Origin: Clostridiales bacterium
GTDB lineage: Bacteria > Bacillota > Clostridia > Oscillospirales > Oscillospiraceae
Length of the DNA stretch: 64,000 nucleotides
Direction: 5' to 3'
NCBI GenBank assembly: GCA_003150355.1
Contig: QAMJ01000011.1
Coordinates: 186,001-250,000 of the forward strand
The notes beneath the pieces were generated by a model, which was given only the letters and a program-made list of their open reading frames with translations, ran no database searches and was not told the origin of the DNA. How positions within the stretch are numbered: position 1 is the stretch's first letter; each line of letters begins with the position of its first letter. Made by a program: the position numbers and the translations under genes. This document shows, piece after piece, positions 25,930 to 34,560 of the stretch.

Positions 25930-25955
25930 GACGATCTATATCTTAAGCCTTGAAC

Positions 25956-25989
25956 AAAAAAATCGCTGCGAGCTATCGTTCGCAGCGAT
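25956..25989 (-). terminator. Terminator of the tRNA-Gln gene
   Basis: Perfect 10-bp stem ATCGCTGCGA on the minus strand, then seven T, starting 2 nt past the encoded CCA. Confidence 0.85.
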
Positions 25990-25990
25990 G

Positions 25991-26064
25991 TGGCAGCGGG
26001 AGAAGGATTTGAACCCTCGCATACGGAGTCAGAGTCCGCTGTGCTACCACTACACAATCCCGCT
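25991..26064 (-). tRNA. tRNA-Gln, anticodon CUG
   Basis: A full cloverleaf can be drawn on the minus strand: 7-bp acceptor AGCGGGA/TCCCGCT, D-arm with GTGGTAGCAC, anticodon arm GCGGA-CTCTGAC-TCCGT giving anticodon CTG, T-arm GAGGGTTCAAATCCTTC, and an encoded 3' GCCA. 74 nt including CCA. It reads CAG codons. A single-gene unit with its own terminator. Confidence 0.95.
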
Positions 26065-26114
26065 AAAAGCAAGAATTATTATACCTTTTTTTACAGATTT
26101 GTCAAGAGCAAATT

Positions 26115-26534
26115 TCAGGATCCCGCACATTTTTTTGACATCGCGGTATCGATGCTCCCGCCGAACACAACAAAACGGTCATACAGGAACTCCGTTGCAA
26201 AGTTCAGCAGCATGGAAACAACAAGCACAACATACTCGTTCCAGCCTATACCGGTGAGCCAGTCCCCTCCCCAGGTGGACAGCGGCGTGAACACAAGATA
26301 ATAGGCCACGACCTTAAGCATCGCGATTGGGACATTATTAGCCGAGCGGAACGTCACCTTGCGGTTGAGCGTGAAATTCCAGAGGACCGACAATATAAGC
26401 GCCGTCAGATAGCACACCCAGTAGCTCCAGTGGAAGACTTCGTTCATCAGGGTAAAGCTCAGCAGCTGGATGATCCCTGCGCTGATTGAAAACAACGTGA
26501 ACTTGACCGCGCGCATAAGCTCTTTCTTATCCAT
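26115..26534 (-). CDS. GtrA family membrane protein
   Basis: 139 residues, four predicted membrane helices. Family features: VKFTLFSISAGIIQLLSF, SYWVCYLTALILSVLWNF then TLNRKVTF, and a C-terminal segment FATEFLYDRFVVFG. GtrA proteins are thought to move lipid-linked sugars or take part in surface polysaccharide synthesis; the substrate here is unknown. I start at ATG 26534 with GGAGG 5 nt upstream. No glycosyltransferase neighbour. Confidence 0.87.
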   Translation of the reverse strand: MDKKELMRAVKFTLFSISAGIIQLLSFTLMNEVFHWSYWVCYLTALILSVLWNFTLNRKVTFRSANNVPIAMLKVVAYYLVFTPLSTWGGDWLTGIGWNEYVVLVVSMLLNFATEFLYDRFVVFGGSIDTAMSKKCAGS

Positions 26535-26714
26535 AAACACCTCCGTGCGGAAACTGCAATGCTTCAAAATTTTGAACTAATCGTAGTATACTCCGCGGAA
26601 GTCGTTTGGTCAAGAGGAAATTATTTATTTTATGTTATGTCTTGTGCTATGGTGTCACATCATGTAGAATATAAATATATAATACCGTTCAATAAACTAT
26701 AGGAGGATATATCA

Positions 26715-27452
26715 ATGGTATGCAAAAACTGCGGGAATTTTGTTGCCGATGGGCATAGCTTCTGTTCTAACTGCGGAGCCAAAATACAGATCGCTCCGGC
26801 GCCAGGCAGCAATCGGAAGAAATCAGGCTCAGCAGCTGTCTGGATAATCGTGGCTGCCGCCGCGGCGGGGCTGGTGGCCGGGCGGTTCATCTGGAAAACA
26901 ACACCGAGCGAAAGCCCGTCGCAGACGGCCGTCTCCTCGTCCGCATCACAGTGCGAGCAGTATATTGACAACGCAAAAAACTATATGGCCTCTGGAGATT
27001 ACCACAGCGCGGTAGGCGAGCTCATTGACTGCGAGAACGCAACAAATGATGACAGCATCATCTCAGAGTGCGAAGACATGCTTGTGCAGATCAAATCGAC
27101 TCTCAAGTCCGGCGAGCCCGCGACCGGCACAGAGCTGGAACGCACCTTCCAATATCAGGGCGGCGGCGAATACCACGTCACCGCTGAGAGTGGCCCCGTG
27201 GAAGTAACCGTGACCGATCTTGACAACTCCAAGCAGTACGTCCGCTTCTATGTTCGCGAGGGTGAAACGGGGATCATATATCTCCCCGCCGGACGCTACT
27301 CCGTGTCTTACAATGTCGGCTATATATGGTTCAACGACCGCATAGGCTTCGGCGACTACTGCACAAATTACACCATTGACGGCGAACTGACCTATGAGGT
27401 GAAGAGCGATAACGCCTGGATAACAAACAACGTGTGGGAAAGCACGCTGTAA
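26715..27452 (+). CDS. Zinc-ribbon, single-pass membrane protein of unknown function
   Basis: 245 residues. Zinc ribbon CKNCG ... CSNCGAK at residues 3-23 stays in the cytoplasm, then one membrane helix (about 41-60), a Ser/Thr linker, a short helical repeat-like part with Cys pairs, and a C-terminal beta-rich domain (residues 140-245) ending in aromatic motifs such as VGYIWFNDRIGFGDY. This layout recurs in Clostridia zinc-ribbon envelope proteins. A clear GGAGG precedes the ATG. Function not recognised. Confidence 0.75.
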   Translation: MVCKNCGNFVADGHSFCSNCGAKIQIAPAPGSNRKKSGSAAVWIIVAAAAAGLVAGRFIWKTTPSESPSQTAVSSSASQCEQYIDNAKNYMASGDYHSAVGELIDCENATNDDSIISECEDMLVQIKSTLKSGEPATGTELERTFQYQGGGEYHVTAESGPVEVTVTDLDNSKQYVRFYVREGETGIIYLPAGRYSVSYNVGYIWFNDRIGFGDYCTNYTIDGELTYEVKSDNAWITNNVWESTL

Positions 27453-27455
27453 ACA

Positions 27456-27487
27456 CAGCCACGCTGACGGAATCGTCAGCGTGGCTG
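27456..27487 (+). terminator. Hairpin after the zinc-ribbon protein
   Basis: Perfect 14-bp stem CAGCCACGCTGACG with a GAAT loop immediately past the stop. No T tract follows. Confidence 0.55.
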
Positions 27488-27561
27488 AAGAACGAATTAT
27501 CTCAGATAGGGCTCTTGGAAAGCTTGGTGTATTCCATGGTCGCGTTGGACTGTGCGAGGGG

Positions 27562-27877
27562 CTACTTGTAGCCTGCCAGACGCAGATTCATCTCCTGACG
27601 GATGATGGCGGCGGTGCGGCCCGGATGCGTATAGATATAGAAGAAGCCCTTTTCAAGACCCTCCATGATGGTGGCGACTGCCTGATCAACGGAGACAACA
27701 CCCATTGCGAAAGACAGCGCTTTATCCTCATCGGTCTGCGGATCGGCAAGGCGCTTGACCAATGCGGCCGTAGGTGCCGATAACGGTCTTGAGGAGATTA
27801 TCCCAATCAGCCTCGACCGTCACGTCCTGCTGCACGTACATCACGTCGACGCTCATTTCCTTGAGTGCGGCTCGAGG
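27562..27877 (-). pseudogene. Remnant of a short-chain dehydrogenase/reductase
   Basis: Two pieces in different frames on the minus strand. The upstream piece (about 27770-27870) reads VDVMYVQQDVTVEADWDNLL then KTVIGTYGRI, which fits the NAD-binding middle of an SDR. After a frame change near 27762 comes a C-terminal piece VKRLADPQTDEDKALSFAMG ending in MNLRLAGYK. The Rossmann glycine motif and the catalytic YxxxK are gone, so at least the start and the centre were deleted. Confidence 0.6.
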
Positions 27878-28134
27878 TGCAGAACAGCCTTCAGGACTAT
27901 ATGCTGCAGAAGAATCAGGAGAGCTGGGACCTGCTGATCGACAAATACCTTTCCGAGACACACCAGAGCTACGACGCGGATACGCTCAGATTCCTGACGC
28001 AGTTTGTATCTCAGGTGATTGGAAACATGATAATCGACTGGGCAAAAAAAGGCATGAAAACGCCCGTAGAGCTCATGTGCAAAATGAACGAGGTTGCAAC
28101 TATGGGCATCTACGGGATAATAAACACCGAATAA
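27877..28134 (+). pseudogene. C-terminal remnant of a TetR-type regulator
   Basis: About 85 codons reading EVQNSLQDYMLQKNQESWDL, RFLTQFVSQVIGNMIIDWAK and MCKMNEVATMGIYGII. This resembles the ligand-binding C-terminus of TetR regulators. No HTH is upstream; instead the antisense SDR remnant begins. A GTG at 27865 gives an ORF but no ribosome binding site is seen. Confidence 0.55.
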
Positions 28135-28136
28135 AA

Positions 28137-28280
28137 TACCCGTTCTGGCACATGACGGCGAAGAACCCCAAGGCGGTCTACGCCTGCATAAACCTCGGCG
28201 AGGCGGACGCGCCCGATGACATCGCCGCGCGCAGTATATGCATAGACGGAGATATCGGCGCGGTGCTGGAGGGGCTGTAA
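28137..28280 (+). pseudogene. Short C-terminal gene fragment of unknown origin
   Basis: Frame reads KYPFWHMTAKNPKAVYACIN then DIAARSICIDGDIGAVLEGL before a TAA. It has coding-like codon use but no start and directly abuts the TetR remnant in another frame. I do not recognise the parent family. Confidence 0.35.
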
Positions 28281-28376
28281 AGAGCAGCAGCTTTTCCTAA
28301 CCATTCTAACCAGACGTGGTCGTCAAAACTGAACAGAATGGTCAGAATGCGGGCAGCCCACTATAAACGAACGACA

Positions 28377-28401
28377 CCCCCGGTGTATTTCGCACCGGGG
28401 G
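28377..28401 (-). terminator. Hairpin after the iron alcohol dehydrogenase gene
   Basis: Perfect 9-bp GC stem CCCCCGGTG with 7-nt loop. The minus-strand exit has only short T runs. Confidence 0.5.
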
Positions 28402-28430
28402 CATTTGCTGGTTTTGGGATAAATGTTTTC

Positions 28431-29522
28431 CTATATGCGGATTATTCTCTCCATCTCGCTGCGCAGACGGCGTGATTCCTCAGCGGTGAAATCGGTGAAA
28501 TCCGCGGCTATCGCGCGATGCAGGCGGTCAAGCTCATCGGGAGTACCGCTCAGCCCGAGATCGCTGAGACATACCGGCACACCCATGCTGCGGCACAGTC
28601 TGACATAGGCGGATATCTCCTCCTCGGGGCTGTTATTGTAATACTGCTGGAGGAGCAGACCCACGGAGACGATCTCGCCGTGAAGGTAGCTGCGCCACAC
28701 CTCGGGGAACACGGTCGTCGAATGGTTATATACGGCATGGGCAATGGCCAGCTGCTTACTGCCGCGGGCAAGGCCGGAGATGATGCCGGTAGAGATGAGC
28801 CCCGTGTTTATCACGGCGGAAAACTCATTGCTCAGCACCTGCTTTGCGCAGTCTGTATAGGCCTTCCTGCCGTTTTCCATGAGAAGGTTCCATGTCGCGG
28901 CGGACATCCCGTGCGCCACCTGAAGCGCCGCGTCATCCGTTTCGGCGCAGCTATATGTTCCGCGCTGGCTGAAATGGACCTCGGGATATTTTGCCATCGC
29001 ATCGGCGATACCGGAGGCAAGATATCTGGGCGGTTCCCGCACGAGAAGCTCGGTGTCCGCAAGGACGAAGGCTATTGGCAGGTCGGGGTAGAGCGGGCCG
29101 ATAAACGCGCCGCTGTCTTCGTACATTATGGCCATGTTCGTGCAGGCAACGCAGGTCGCCATCTGGGTAGGAATGTTCCCGAGCGGCAGGCCGCTCATCT
29201 TGCCGGCGGCCTTTGCCGCGTCCATGCATTTCCCGCCGCCTACGCCGATGATAACATCGCACCCGGCAGCAAGAGCCGCGTCGGCATGCGCCCGCGCATT
29301 GCCGTAAGTGCAGTAGCCTTCAAAGACGGCGGCGCGATAATCGATACCGCCCGCTTTGAGAGACTCCTCCATGCGGGCAAGCGCTGCCTCAAGCGCACGG
29401 CGTCCGCCCATTATATATGCCTTCTTTGCGCTTATCAGCTTCAGCTCGCCCGCGAGGAAGCGGCAGGCGCCCGGCTCCTGTATGTATCTCCCGCACGTGA
29501 TCTCCATTGCAGAAGCTGTCAT
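28431..29522 (-). CDS. Iron-containing alcohol dehydrogenase, glycerol dehydrogenase-like
   Basis: 363 residues. NAD-binding glycine motif DVIIGVGGGKCMDAAKA near residue 90; PTQMATCVACTNMAIMYEDSG matches the GldA subgroup in two halves. Metal ligands: Asp in SGIADAMAKYPE, His in AIAHAVYNHSTTVFP and His in YLHGEIVSVG. The enzyme interconverts an alcohol or polyol with its ketone or aldehyde. It lies 17 nt after the aldolase gene at the end of the TRAP operon, so a sugar-acid or polyol route is likely. GGAGG precedes the ATG. Confidence 0.9.
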   Translation of the reverse strand: MTASAMEITCGRYIQEPGACRFLAGELKLISAKKAYIMGGRRALEAALARMEESLKAGGIDYRAAVFEGYCTYGNARAHADAALAAGCDVIIGVGGGKCMDAAKAAGKMSGLPLGNIPTQMATCVACTNMAIMYEDSGAFIGPLYPDLPIAFVLADTELLVREPPRYLASGIADAMAKYPEVHFSQRGTYSCAETDDAALQVAHGMSAATWNLLMENGRKAYTDCAKQVLSNEFSAVINTGLISTGIISGLARGSKQLAIAHAVYNHSTTVFPEVWRSYLHGEIVSVGLLLQQYYNNSPEEEISAYVRLCRSMGVPVCLSDLGLSGTPDELDRLHRAIAADFTDFTAEESRRLRSEMERIIRI

Positions 29523-29539
29523 GTTGAACTCCTCCGTTA

Positions 29540-30541
29540 TCAGCAGACGACGTCGCAGCCCATCTGCTTGAGGATCTCGCGCAGCTCGGGAATCTCTTCT
29601 TCGGGGATGTTCTCCATAGGCTCACGCGCATAGCCGGAGGGCATACCGCAGAGCGCCGCGGCGGCCTTGTTCGCAGCCTGATAATACGGCATGTCGGTGG
29701 GCAGATCCTTGCTGGCGTGTACGGCGGAGGGAACCTGAGAGTGCTTTGCGGCAAGGCGGAACACCCAGTTCCAGAACAGGTTCATCTTGTCCGCGGTCTC
29801 TCTGACCTTGGCGATGTCCCCGGCCTGACCAGCGTGGTACAGGTCGAGCGCGAGATGCGGAGCATAGTTGAGCATCTCGGTGACATAGCCTTTGCAGCCG
29901 TGGAAGCACATGTACTGATACATGAAGTGGCCGAGACCGGCGAATATCGCCATGTCGTTCGGGTCGATGTTCTGGAGCATGCCGAGGAAGGCGTTGGGGT
30001 TGTTGGTGTTTTCCTTCAGGCCGATGATATTGTCGACCTTGGACAGCCTCTTGATGACAGGCATGGGCAGCCAGAGCTTGCTGGCGGCGGGGTTGTTGTA
30101 TATCGTGATGCCGATATCGACAGCCTCGGCGATCGTCTCAAAGTGGCGGATGATGCCGTCGGTGGTGGGCATGGTGTAGTACGGCGGGACTATGAGAAGT
30201 CCGTCCGCGCCTGCGGACTGGGCATACTTGGAGAATTCGACGGTGTTGCGGGTGCCGGCGCGGCCGGAGCCGATCATGACGGGGAACTTGCCGTTTACTT
30301 CCTCGCAGACGACGTCGACGACGGTCTTGTTCTCGGCTTCGCTCATGGCATAGAACTCGCCCGTGGTGCCGAGCGCGATAAAGACAATGTCCTCGCCCTC
30401 GAGAGCCTTGTTCTCAGTCACGCGGCGGACGCTCTCGCGCAGCGCCGGGACGTTGAGATCGCCGTTTTTATCGAAGGGAGTAAGGGAGAGATGGAATATA
30501 CCCTTGGTTTTTTCTTTCATTTCCTGAGGCTTGAGTGACAT
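29540..30541 (-). CDS. DapA/NanA-family class I aldolase
   Basis: 333 residues, dihydrodipicolinate synthase/N-acetylneuraminate lyase superfamily. GTTGEFYAMSEAE is the substrate-loop motif, ITIYNNP holds the catalytic tyrosine, and IIGLKENTNN the Schiff-base lysine. In a TRAP operon with a dehydrogenase, cleavage or dehydration of a keto sugar acid is more likely than lysine synthesis; this is inference. I start at ATG 30541 with GGAGG 6 nt upstream; a GTG 15 nt before overlaps that site. Confidence 0.9.
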   Translation of the reverse strand: MSLKPQEMKEKTKGIFHLSLTPFDKNGDLNVPALRESVRRVTENKALEGEDIVFIALGTTGEFYAMSEAENKTVVDVVCEEVNGKFPVMIGSGRAGTRNTVEFSKYAQSAGADGLLIVPPYYTMPTTDGIIRHFETIAEAVDIGITIYNNPAASKLWLPMPVIKRLSKVDNIIGLKENTNNPNAFLGMLQNIDPNDMAIFAGLGHFMYQYMCFHGCKGYVTEMLNYAPHLALDLYHAGQAGDIAKVRETADKMNLFWNWVFRLAAKHSQVPSAVHASKDLPTDMPYYQAANKAAAALCGMPSGYAREPMENIPEEEIPELREILKQMGCDVVC

Positions 30542-30588
30542 ATTATTTTCCTCCACTGTTATATGTATGTTGATTTGGCTGTTGGGCG

Positions 30589-31881
30589 TCAGTCAAGAAA
30601 CCCTGAGATCGTCGGCAGCCATGTGGCTGTCTGGGGAACAAAGCAAACTATTGCGAGGACAAGTATCGCGAGGATCATAAAGGGGACGAGCGCCTTTACC
30701 ACGTCCTCGAATTTCCTCTTGCCGACGGCCGCGCCCGCGTAGAGCACAACGCCCACAGGCGGGGTGACGAGGCCGATCGTAAGGTTCAGGAGCATGATGA
30801 CGGCGAAATGCACGGGAGCGATGCCGACCTTGTACATTATGGGTGCGAGGATCGGTGCGAACAAAATGATCGCAGCGCCGGTATCCATCCACATGCCGAC
30901 TATCAGCAGGAAAATGTTTACCATGAGCAGCAGCAGGTACTTGTTGTCCGAGATGCTCAGCATGAATGCTGCTATTGCTTCGGGAACCTTTTCCTTTCCC
31001 ATTACCCAGGCAAAGACAGACGAGAACGAGATAATGAGGAATATATTGGCCATCTGTCTGGCAATGCCGCCGAGAGCCGAGAGAAAGTCATTGAGGTGAT
31101 AGTTCCGGTAGGCGATGACGCCGAGGAAGAGCGCATAGAGGCAGGCGATGTTTGCAGACTCGGTCGCGGTGAACACACCGCCGAGAACGCCGCCGATTAT
31201 TATAAACGGCATGCCCATGGTCACAAGGCCGTCTATGGCGATGCGGAGGATCTGCTTTTTCGTGCGCTTTTCCAGCGAACGGGGGAAGTTCATCCTGTCG
31301 CGGATGGAGATGATATAGAGGATCTGGCCGCCTCCGAGCATTATCCCAGGGATCACGCCCGCAAGGAACAGCGCGCCGACCGACAGGCTCATTACGCTCG
31401 CGTACAGGACTGCGATGTTGCTGGGCGGGATGAGCGGGCTTTCGAGGGAGGATGCGCAGGTGAGGGCACAGGAGAAGTTCTTGTCATAGCCCTCCTTGTC
31501 CATTTCGTCCATCTCTATCGGGCCGAGCGAGGCGATATCGCCGAGGGCGGTGCCGGATATGCTGCCGAATATCATGCTGACGATGACATTGACAAAGGCA
31601 AGGCCGCCGCGGAAGCGACCGACGAACAGCTTCACCAGCCTGAACAGCTTTCCGGATATATCCGCGTTTACCATGATGTCCGAGGCCAGCAGGAAAAACG
31701 GGATCGCCAGCAGCTGGAACTGATTTATCCCCTCATACAGACGGTTCGGGATAACAACTATGTAGGAAGGATTCGTCATGAGGATATAGGTAAGGCCGGT
31801 TATGCCCATCGCGTAGGAAATGGGAATGCCGAGAAGAATGGCGCCGATAAGGATCACCATTGCCAGAGCGAATTCACCCAT
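30589..31881 (-). CDS. dctM: TRAP transporter large permease (DctM)
   Basis: 430 residues, about 12 membrane segments. DctM signatures: LGIPISYAMGITGL, GSISGTALGDIASLGPIEM, LIPPSNIAVLYASV, and GLVTPPVGVVLYAGAAVGKR near the C-terminus. It couples sodium entry to solute uptake with DctQ and DctP. I chose the second ATG (31881), since AAGGAGG lies directly next to the first; this gives an 8-nt overlap with dctQ. Confidence 0.93.
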   Translation of the reverse strand: MGEFALAMVILIGAILLGIPISYAMGITGLTYILMTNPSYIVVIPNRLYEGINQFQLLAIPFFLLASDIMVNADISGKLFRLVKLFVGRFRGGLAFVNVIVSMIFGSISGTALGDIASLGPIEMDEMDKEGYDKNFSCALTCASSLESPLIPPSNIAVLYASVMSLSVGALFLAGVIPGIMLGGGQILYIISIRDRMNFPRSLEKRTKKQILRIAIDGLVTMGMPFIIIGGVLGGVFTATESANIACLYALFLGVIAYRNYHLNDFLSALGGIARQMANIFLIISFSSVFAWVMGKEKVPEAIAAFMLSISDNKYLLLLMVNIFLLIVGMWMDTGAAIILFAPILAPIMYKVGIAPVHFAVIMLLNLTIGLVTPPVGVVLYAGAAVGKRKFEDVVKALVPFMILAILVLAIVCFVPQTATWLPTISGFLD

Positions 31882-32380
31882 TGGCTTCATCCTCCTTGAA
31901 TCCGAGAATACTGTCCGCCAGCTTCCAGAGCAGTTGGAAGGAAATGATCCCGCTGCCGAAGAGGATGCTGGACTTGGGAATGAACATGGATATTCTGAGC
32001 GCCGGAGAGGTCTCCATCATGCTGAAGCGCGGGACCTCCTTGCAGGAGATGACAAATATAGTCAGCATGAACGCAAGCATTATCGCCACATGGATGATGC
32101 CGGCGATCTTCTGCCCCTTGCGCGGCAACTTATTCACGAGGAAGGTGACGGAAGAATTTTCCCACCGCCTCACGAGAGTGCTCGAACCGAGGAACGCAAG
32201 CCATATCATGCAGTAGCGCGAGGTCTCTTCCGTCCATGCGATCGTGCTGCGGGTGACGTATCTGCCAAAGACCTGAAAGGTAACGGAGATAAACATCATA
32301 AAGGTGAGCACGATGCAGACCCACTGCACGATCTTATCTATTATTTCAGATATCTCGTCCAGTTCTTTTCTTAGCTTCAT
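31874..32380 (-). CDS. dctQ: TRAP transporter small permease (DctQ)
   Basis: 168 residues, four membrane helices. DctQ signs: VFGRYVTRSTIAWTEETSRY and MIWLAFLGSSTLVRRWENS, including the WTEE segment typical of the family. Lies between dctP and dctM in the usual order. Confidence 0.9.
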   Translation of the reverse strand: MKLRKELDEISEIIDKIVQWVCIVLTFMMFISVTFQVFGRYVTRSTIAWTEETSRYCMIWLAFLGSSTLVRRWENSSVTFLVNKLPRKGQKIAGIIHVAIMLAFMLTIFVISCKEVPRFSMMETSPALRISMFIPKSSILFGSGIISFQLLWKLADSILGFKEDEANG

Positions 32381-32399
32381 AATCGTCTCCTTCGGAGCG

Positions 32400-33590
32400 T
32401 CAGGTGGTTTCGGGCTTCTTTCTGAATGCCTTTATGCAGACGACGATAAGAGCGAGAGCCAGAACCGCGATTGCGATTATATAGCCGGTGTTGGAGGAGG
32501 CGGACGCCGCTTCGACTGCGGTGTAGCCGGAGGCTTCCTCGGCCTCGGTCGCCTTGACGGCATTGACAAAGTTATCGACGGTCTCTGCGCCTATCTCGCC
32601 CTTCAGCCATTCAACGACGGGAGCCTGAGCGATCTTGAAGGTCTCTTTCTCTTCGGGAGTCGGGGAGTAGACATCAACGCCTTCATCGGAAAGGAAGGTC
32701 AGAGCCATGCCCTCGGAGGTGGCGATGGTGCCGCGCGCCGCGGTCTGGGCGATCTTGCCGCCGTTTATAATGACTGCCTTGAGATCATCCGGGAGAGACT
32801 GATACCATGCCTCGTTCACGACGAAATAGCAGGGGCTTATCATGTGGCCGTCAAGGCTGTAGTACTTCTGCTGCTCATAGATGGAGTTATCGAGCATAAC
32901 GAGAGGGGAGTTCTCCTGACCGTCAACAACGCCGGTCTGGAGCGCGGAATAGAGCTCACTGAAGGCAAGGCTCTGGGGAACAGCGCCGAGGGCTTCCATC
33001 GTGGCAAGGTGCGCCGCGCTCTGCATGCAGCGGATATTCAGACCCTTGACATCGTCCGCTGTCTTTATCTGACGCACATTATTGGAGAAGTTGCGGAAGC
33101 CGCCGTTATCGAAAGCGGAGATGATGCGCACACCGCACTTGTTGGCGATATCCTCGTGCATTGCCGCGACATAGTCACTGTCGAGGAAGGCGTAGAACTC
33201 GCAGCGGTCGGAGAAGGTGTAGGGGATGGAGAACAACTGAAGATTGGGGTAGTAGTTCGACAGGTCGCCGTCGCCCGCGGTGCTGACCTCAATAACGCCC
33301 TGCATGCTCTGGAGCAGGATCTCGGAGGCATTGCCGAGAGCGGAGTTCGTATAGAGATTGACCTCGATACGGCCGCTCGAAGCGGATTCAACATAGTTCT
33401 TGAACGCGAGCATACCGGCGTAGTTGAAGTTCAGAACAGTGTTGCTGCCGATATTGGTCTTTTCGGTCGAGCTGCAGGCCATGCTTATGCTGTACTCGGG
33501 GCCATCCGCACAGGCGGCAATGCTCATCGAGCATATGATCGCCAGCATAAGCGCGGCAGCGATGATCTTTTTGAGGAATCGTTTCTTCAT
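32400..33590 (-). CDS. dctP: TRAP transporter solute-binding protein with C-terminal membrane anchor
   Basis: 396 residues. A signal peptide (residues 1-27) ends in a lipobox-like IAAC. The DctP fold follows: EILLQSMQGVIEVSTAG, FSIPYTFSDR, GLNIRCMQSAAHLATMEALG (contains the conserved arginine that binds the carboxylate), and SALQTGVVDGQENSPLVM. Unusually there is an acidic linker and then a single membrane helix (about residues 369-386, TGYIIAIAVLALALIVVCIK) with a basic tail KAFRKKPETT. Normal DctP proteins end before this. Solute unknown, probably a sugar acid. Confidence 0.92.
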   Translation of the reverse strand: MKKRFLKKIIAAALMLAIICSMSIAACADGPEYSISMACSSTEKTNIGSNTVLNFNYAGMLAFKNYVESASSGRIEVNLYTNSALGNASEILLQSMQGVIEVSTAGDGDLSNYYPNLQLFSIPYTFSDRCEFYAFLDSDYVAAMHEDIANKCGVRIISAFDNGGFRNFSNNVRQIKTADDVKGLNIRCMQSAAHLATMEALGAVPQSLAFSELYSALQTGVVDGQENSPLVMLDNSIYEQQKYYSLDGHMISPCYFVVNEAWYQSLPDDLKAVIINGGKIAQTAARGTIATSEGMALTFLSDEGVDVYSPTPEEKETFKIAQAPVVEWLKGEIGAETVDNFVNAVKATEAEEASGYTAVEAASASSNTGYIIAIAVLALALIVVCIKAFRKKPETT

Positions 33591-33692
33591 GGTGCTTTTC
33601 TTCCTTTCTTTTCTTGTCTTTTCTATTTGTACCTGCCCGGCAGGTTGTTCACAGTTTTATAAATGTTGAATACCGTTCAACGATGTGATTAC

Positions 33693-33721
33693 ACAATAAC
33701 ACCGCGCAGAATAATTGTCAA
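33693..33721 (-). promoter_or_regulatory. Promoter of the TRAP operon
   Basis: TTGACA, exact 17-nt spacer, TATTGT on the minus strand, about 103 nt before dctP. A second possible -10 (TATAAT, 33753-33758) lies next to the operator but has a poor -35. Confidence 0.55.
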
Positions 33722-33759
33722 TATAGAATTTGAAATAAAATTAAATTTCCAGATTATAA

Positions 33760-33774
33760 ATTTGTATGACAAAT
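33760..33774. promoter_or_regulatory. FadR/GntR-type operator
   Basis: ATTTGTATGACAAAT is a perfect palindrome whose core TTGTATGACAA fits the FadR-subfamily consensus TNGTNNNACNA. It lies between the divergent TRAP operon and the regulator gene. Confidence 0.65.
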
Positions 33775-33800
33775 AATTTTCGAAATTATAGTCGTTCTAC

Positions 33801-33829
33801 TTGAATATGCGCCCGAGATGTGTTATATA
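33801..33829 (+). promoter_or_regulatory. Promoter of the FadR-type regulator
   Basis: TTGAAT, exact 17-nt spacer, TATATA, 31 nt before the ATG. Confidence 0.6.
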
Positions 33830-33860
33830 TATATTTGAAACTTGTTAGGAGTCATTTATT

Positions 33861-34544
33861 ATGGAGATTAAAAGCCAGGAAGCTGTTGACAAAGTCAAGG
33901 AATACCTTCTTGTCAACGGATTTATGCCGGGAGATAGGATCCCGATACAGTCAGAGCTGTCTGCCGCGCTTGGCATCTCTGCGCGGCCGCTGCGCGACGC
34001 GATAAACGTTTTGGTGAATCAGGGACTGCTGATCCCCAGAGGGCGCGCGGGCACGTATATGTCAAACCCGGAGAGAGAGTCCGTTGTGGAACCGATACGC
34101 TGGTTCTACGAGATCAAGCAGACCCCCAGCTATGATCTTATACAGGCGAGGATCATTCTGGAAAGGGCCATTATTGCCGAGGCCTGCGTTACGAGGACGA
34201 CGAAGGATCTCCTTATGCTTCAGCAGATCGTCGACGCGCAGGGTCAAGCCGGCCTGTCAGCCGATGCGGAGCTTAAGCTGGACAAGGAGTTCCACCTCCA
34301 GCTTGTAAGCTGCGTTCATAACAAGGCGCTCGACGTGGTCGGCAACATTATCCTGCTTCAGCTTGACCTCGTCCATGAGCGCGGCCTGTACCCGGAGGAC
34401 GACCATATACGCTCCAGTGACCATCAGAAGATCATTGACCTTCTGTTCAGCCGGGACGTGGAGCAGGCAACGGAGTTTATCGCGACGCATATAGAGCGCT
34501 GCTGCGTGATAGCAAACGAGGCGTCCGACAACCCGCTCGAATAA
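33861..34544 (+). CDS. GntR-family regulator, FadR subfamily (FCD domain)
   Basis: 227 residues. Winged HTH at residues 5-70 (PGDRIPIQSELSAALGISAR, PLRDAINVLVNQGLL, RAGTYMS). The C-terminal FCD helical bundle has metal or effector ligands in DKEFHLQLV, SSDHQKI and THIERC. Such regulators usually respond to a carboxylate metabolite. Divergent from the TRAP/aldolase/dehydrogenase operon, with a consensus operator between, so it most likely represses that operon until the solute is present. Confidence 0.92.
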   Translation: MEIKSQEAVDKVKEYLLVNGFMPGDRIPIQSELSAALGISARPLRDAINVLVNQGLLIPRGRAGTYMSNPERESVVEPIRWFYEIKQTPSYDLIQARIILERAIIAEACVTRTTKDLLMLQQIVDAQGQAGLSADAELKLDKEFHLQLVSCVHNKALDVVGNIILLQLDLVHERGLYPEDDHIRSSDHQKIIDLLFSRDVEQATEFIATHIERCCVIANEASDNPLE

Positions 34545-34560
34545 GCGGGAGTGATAAACA

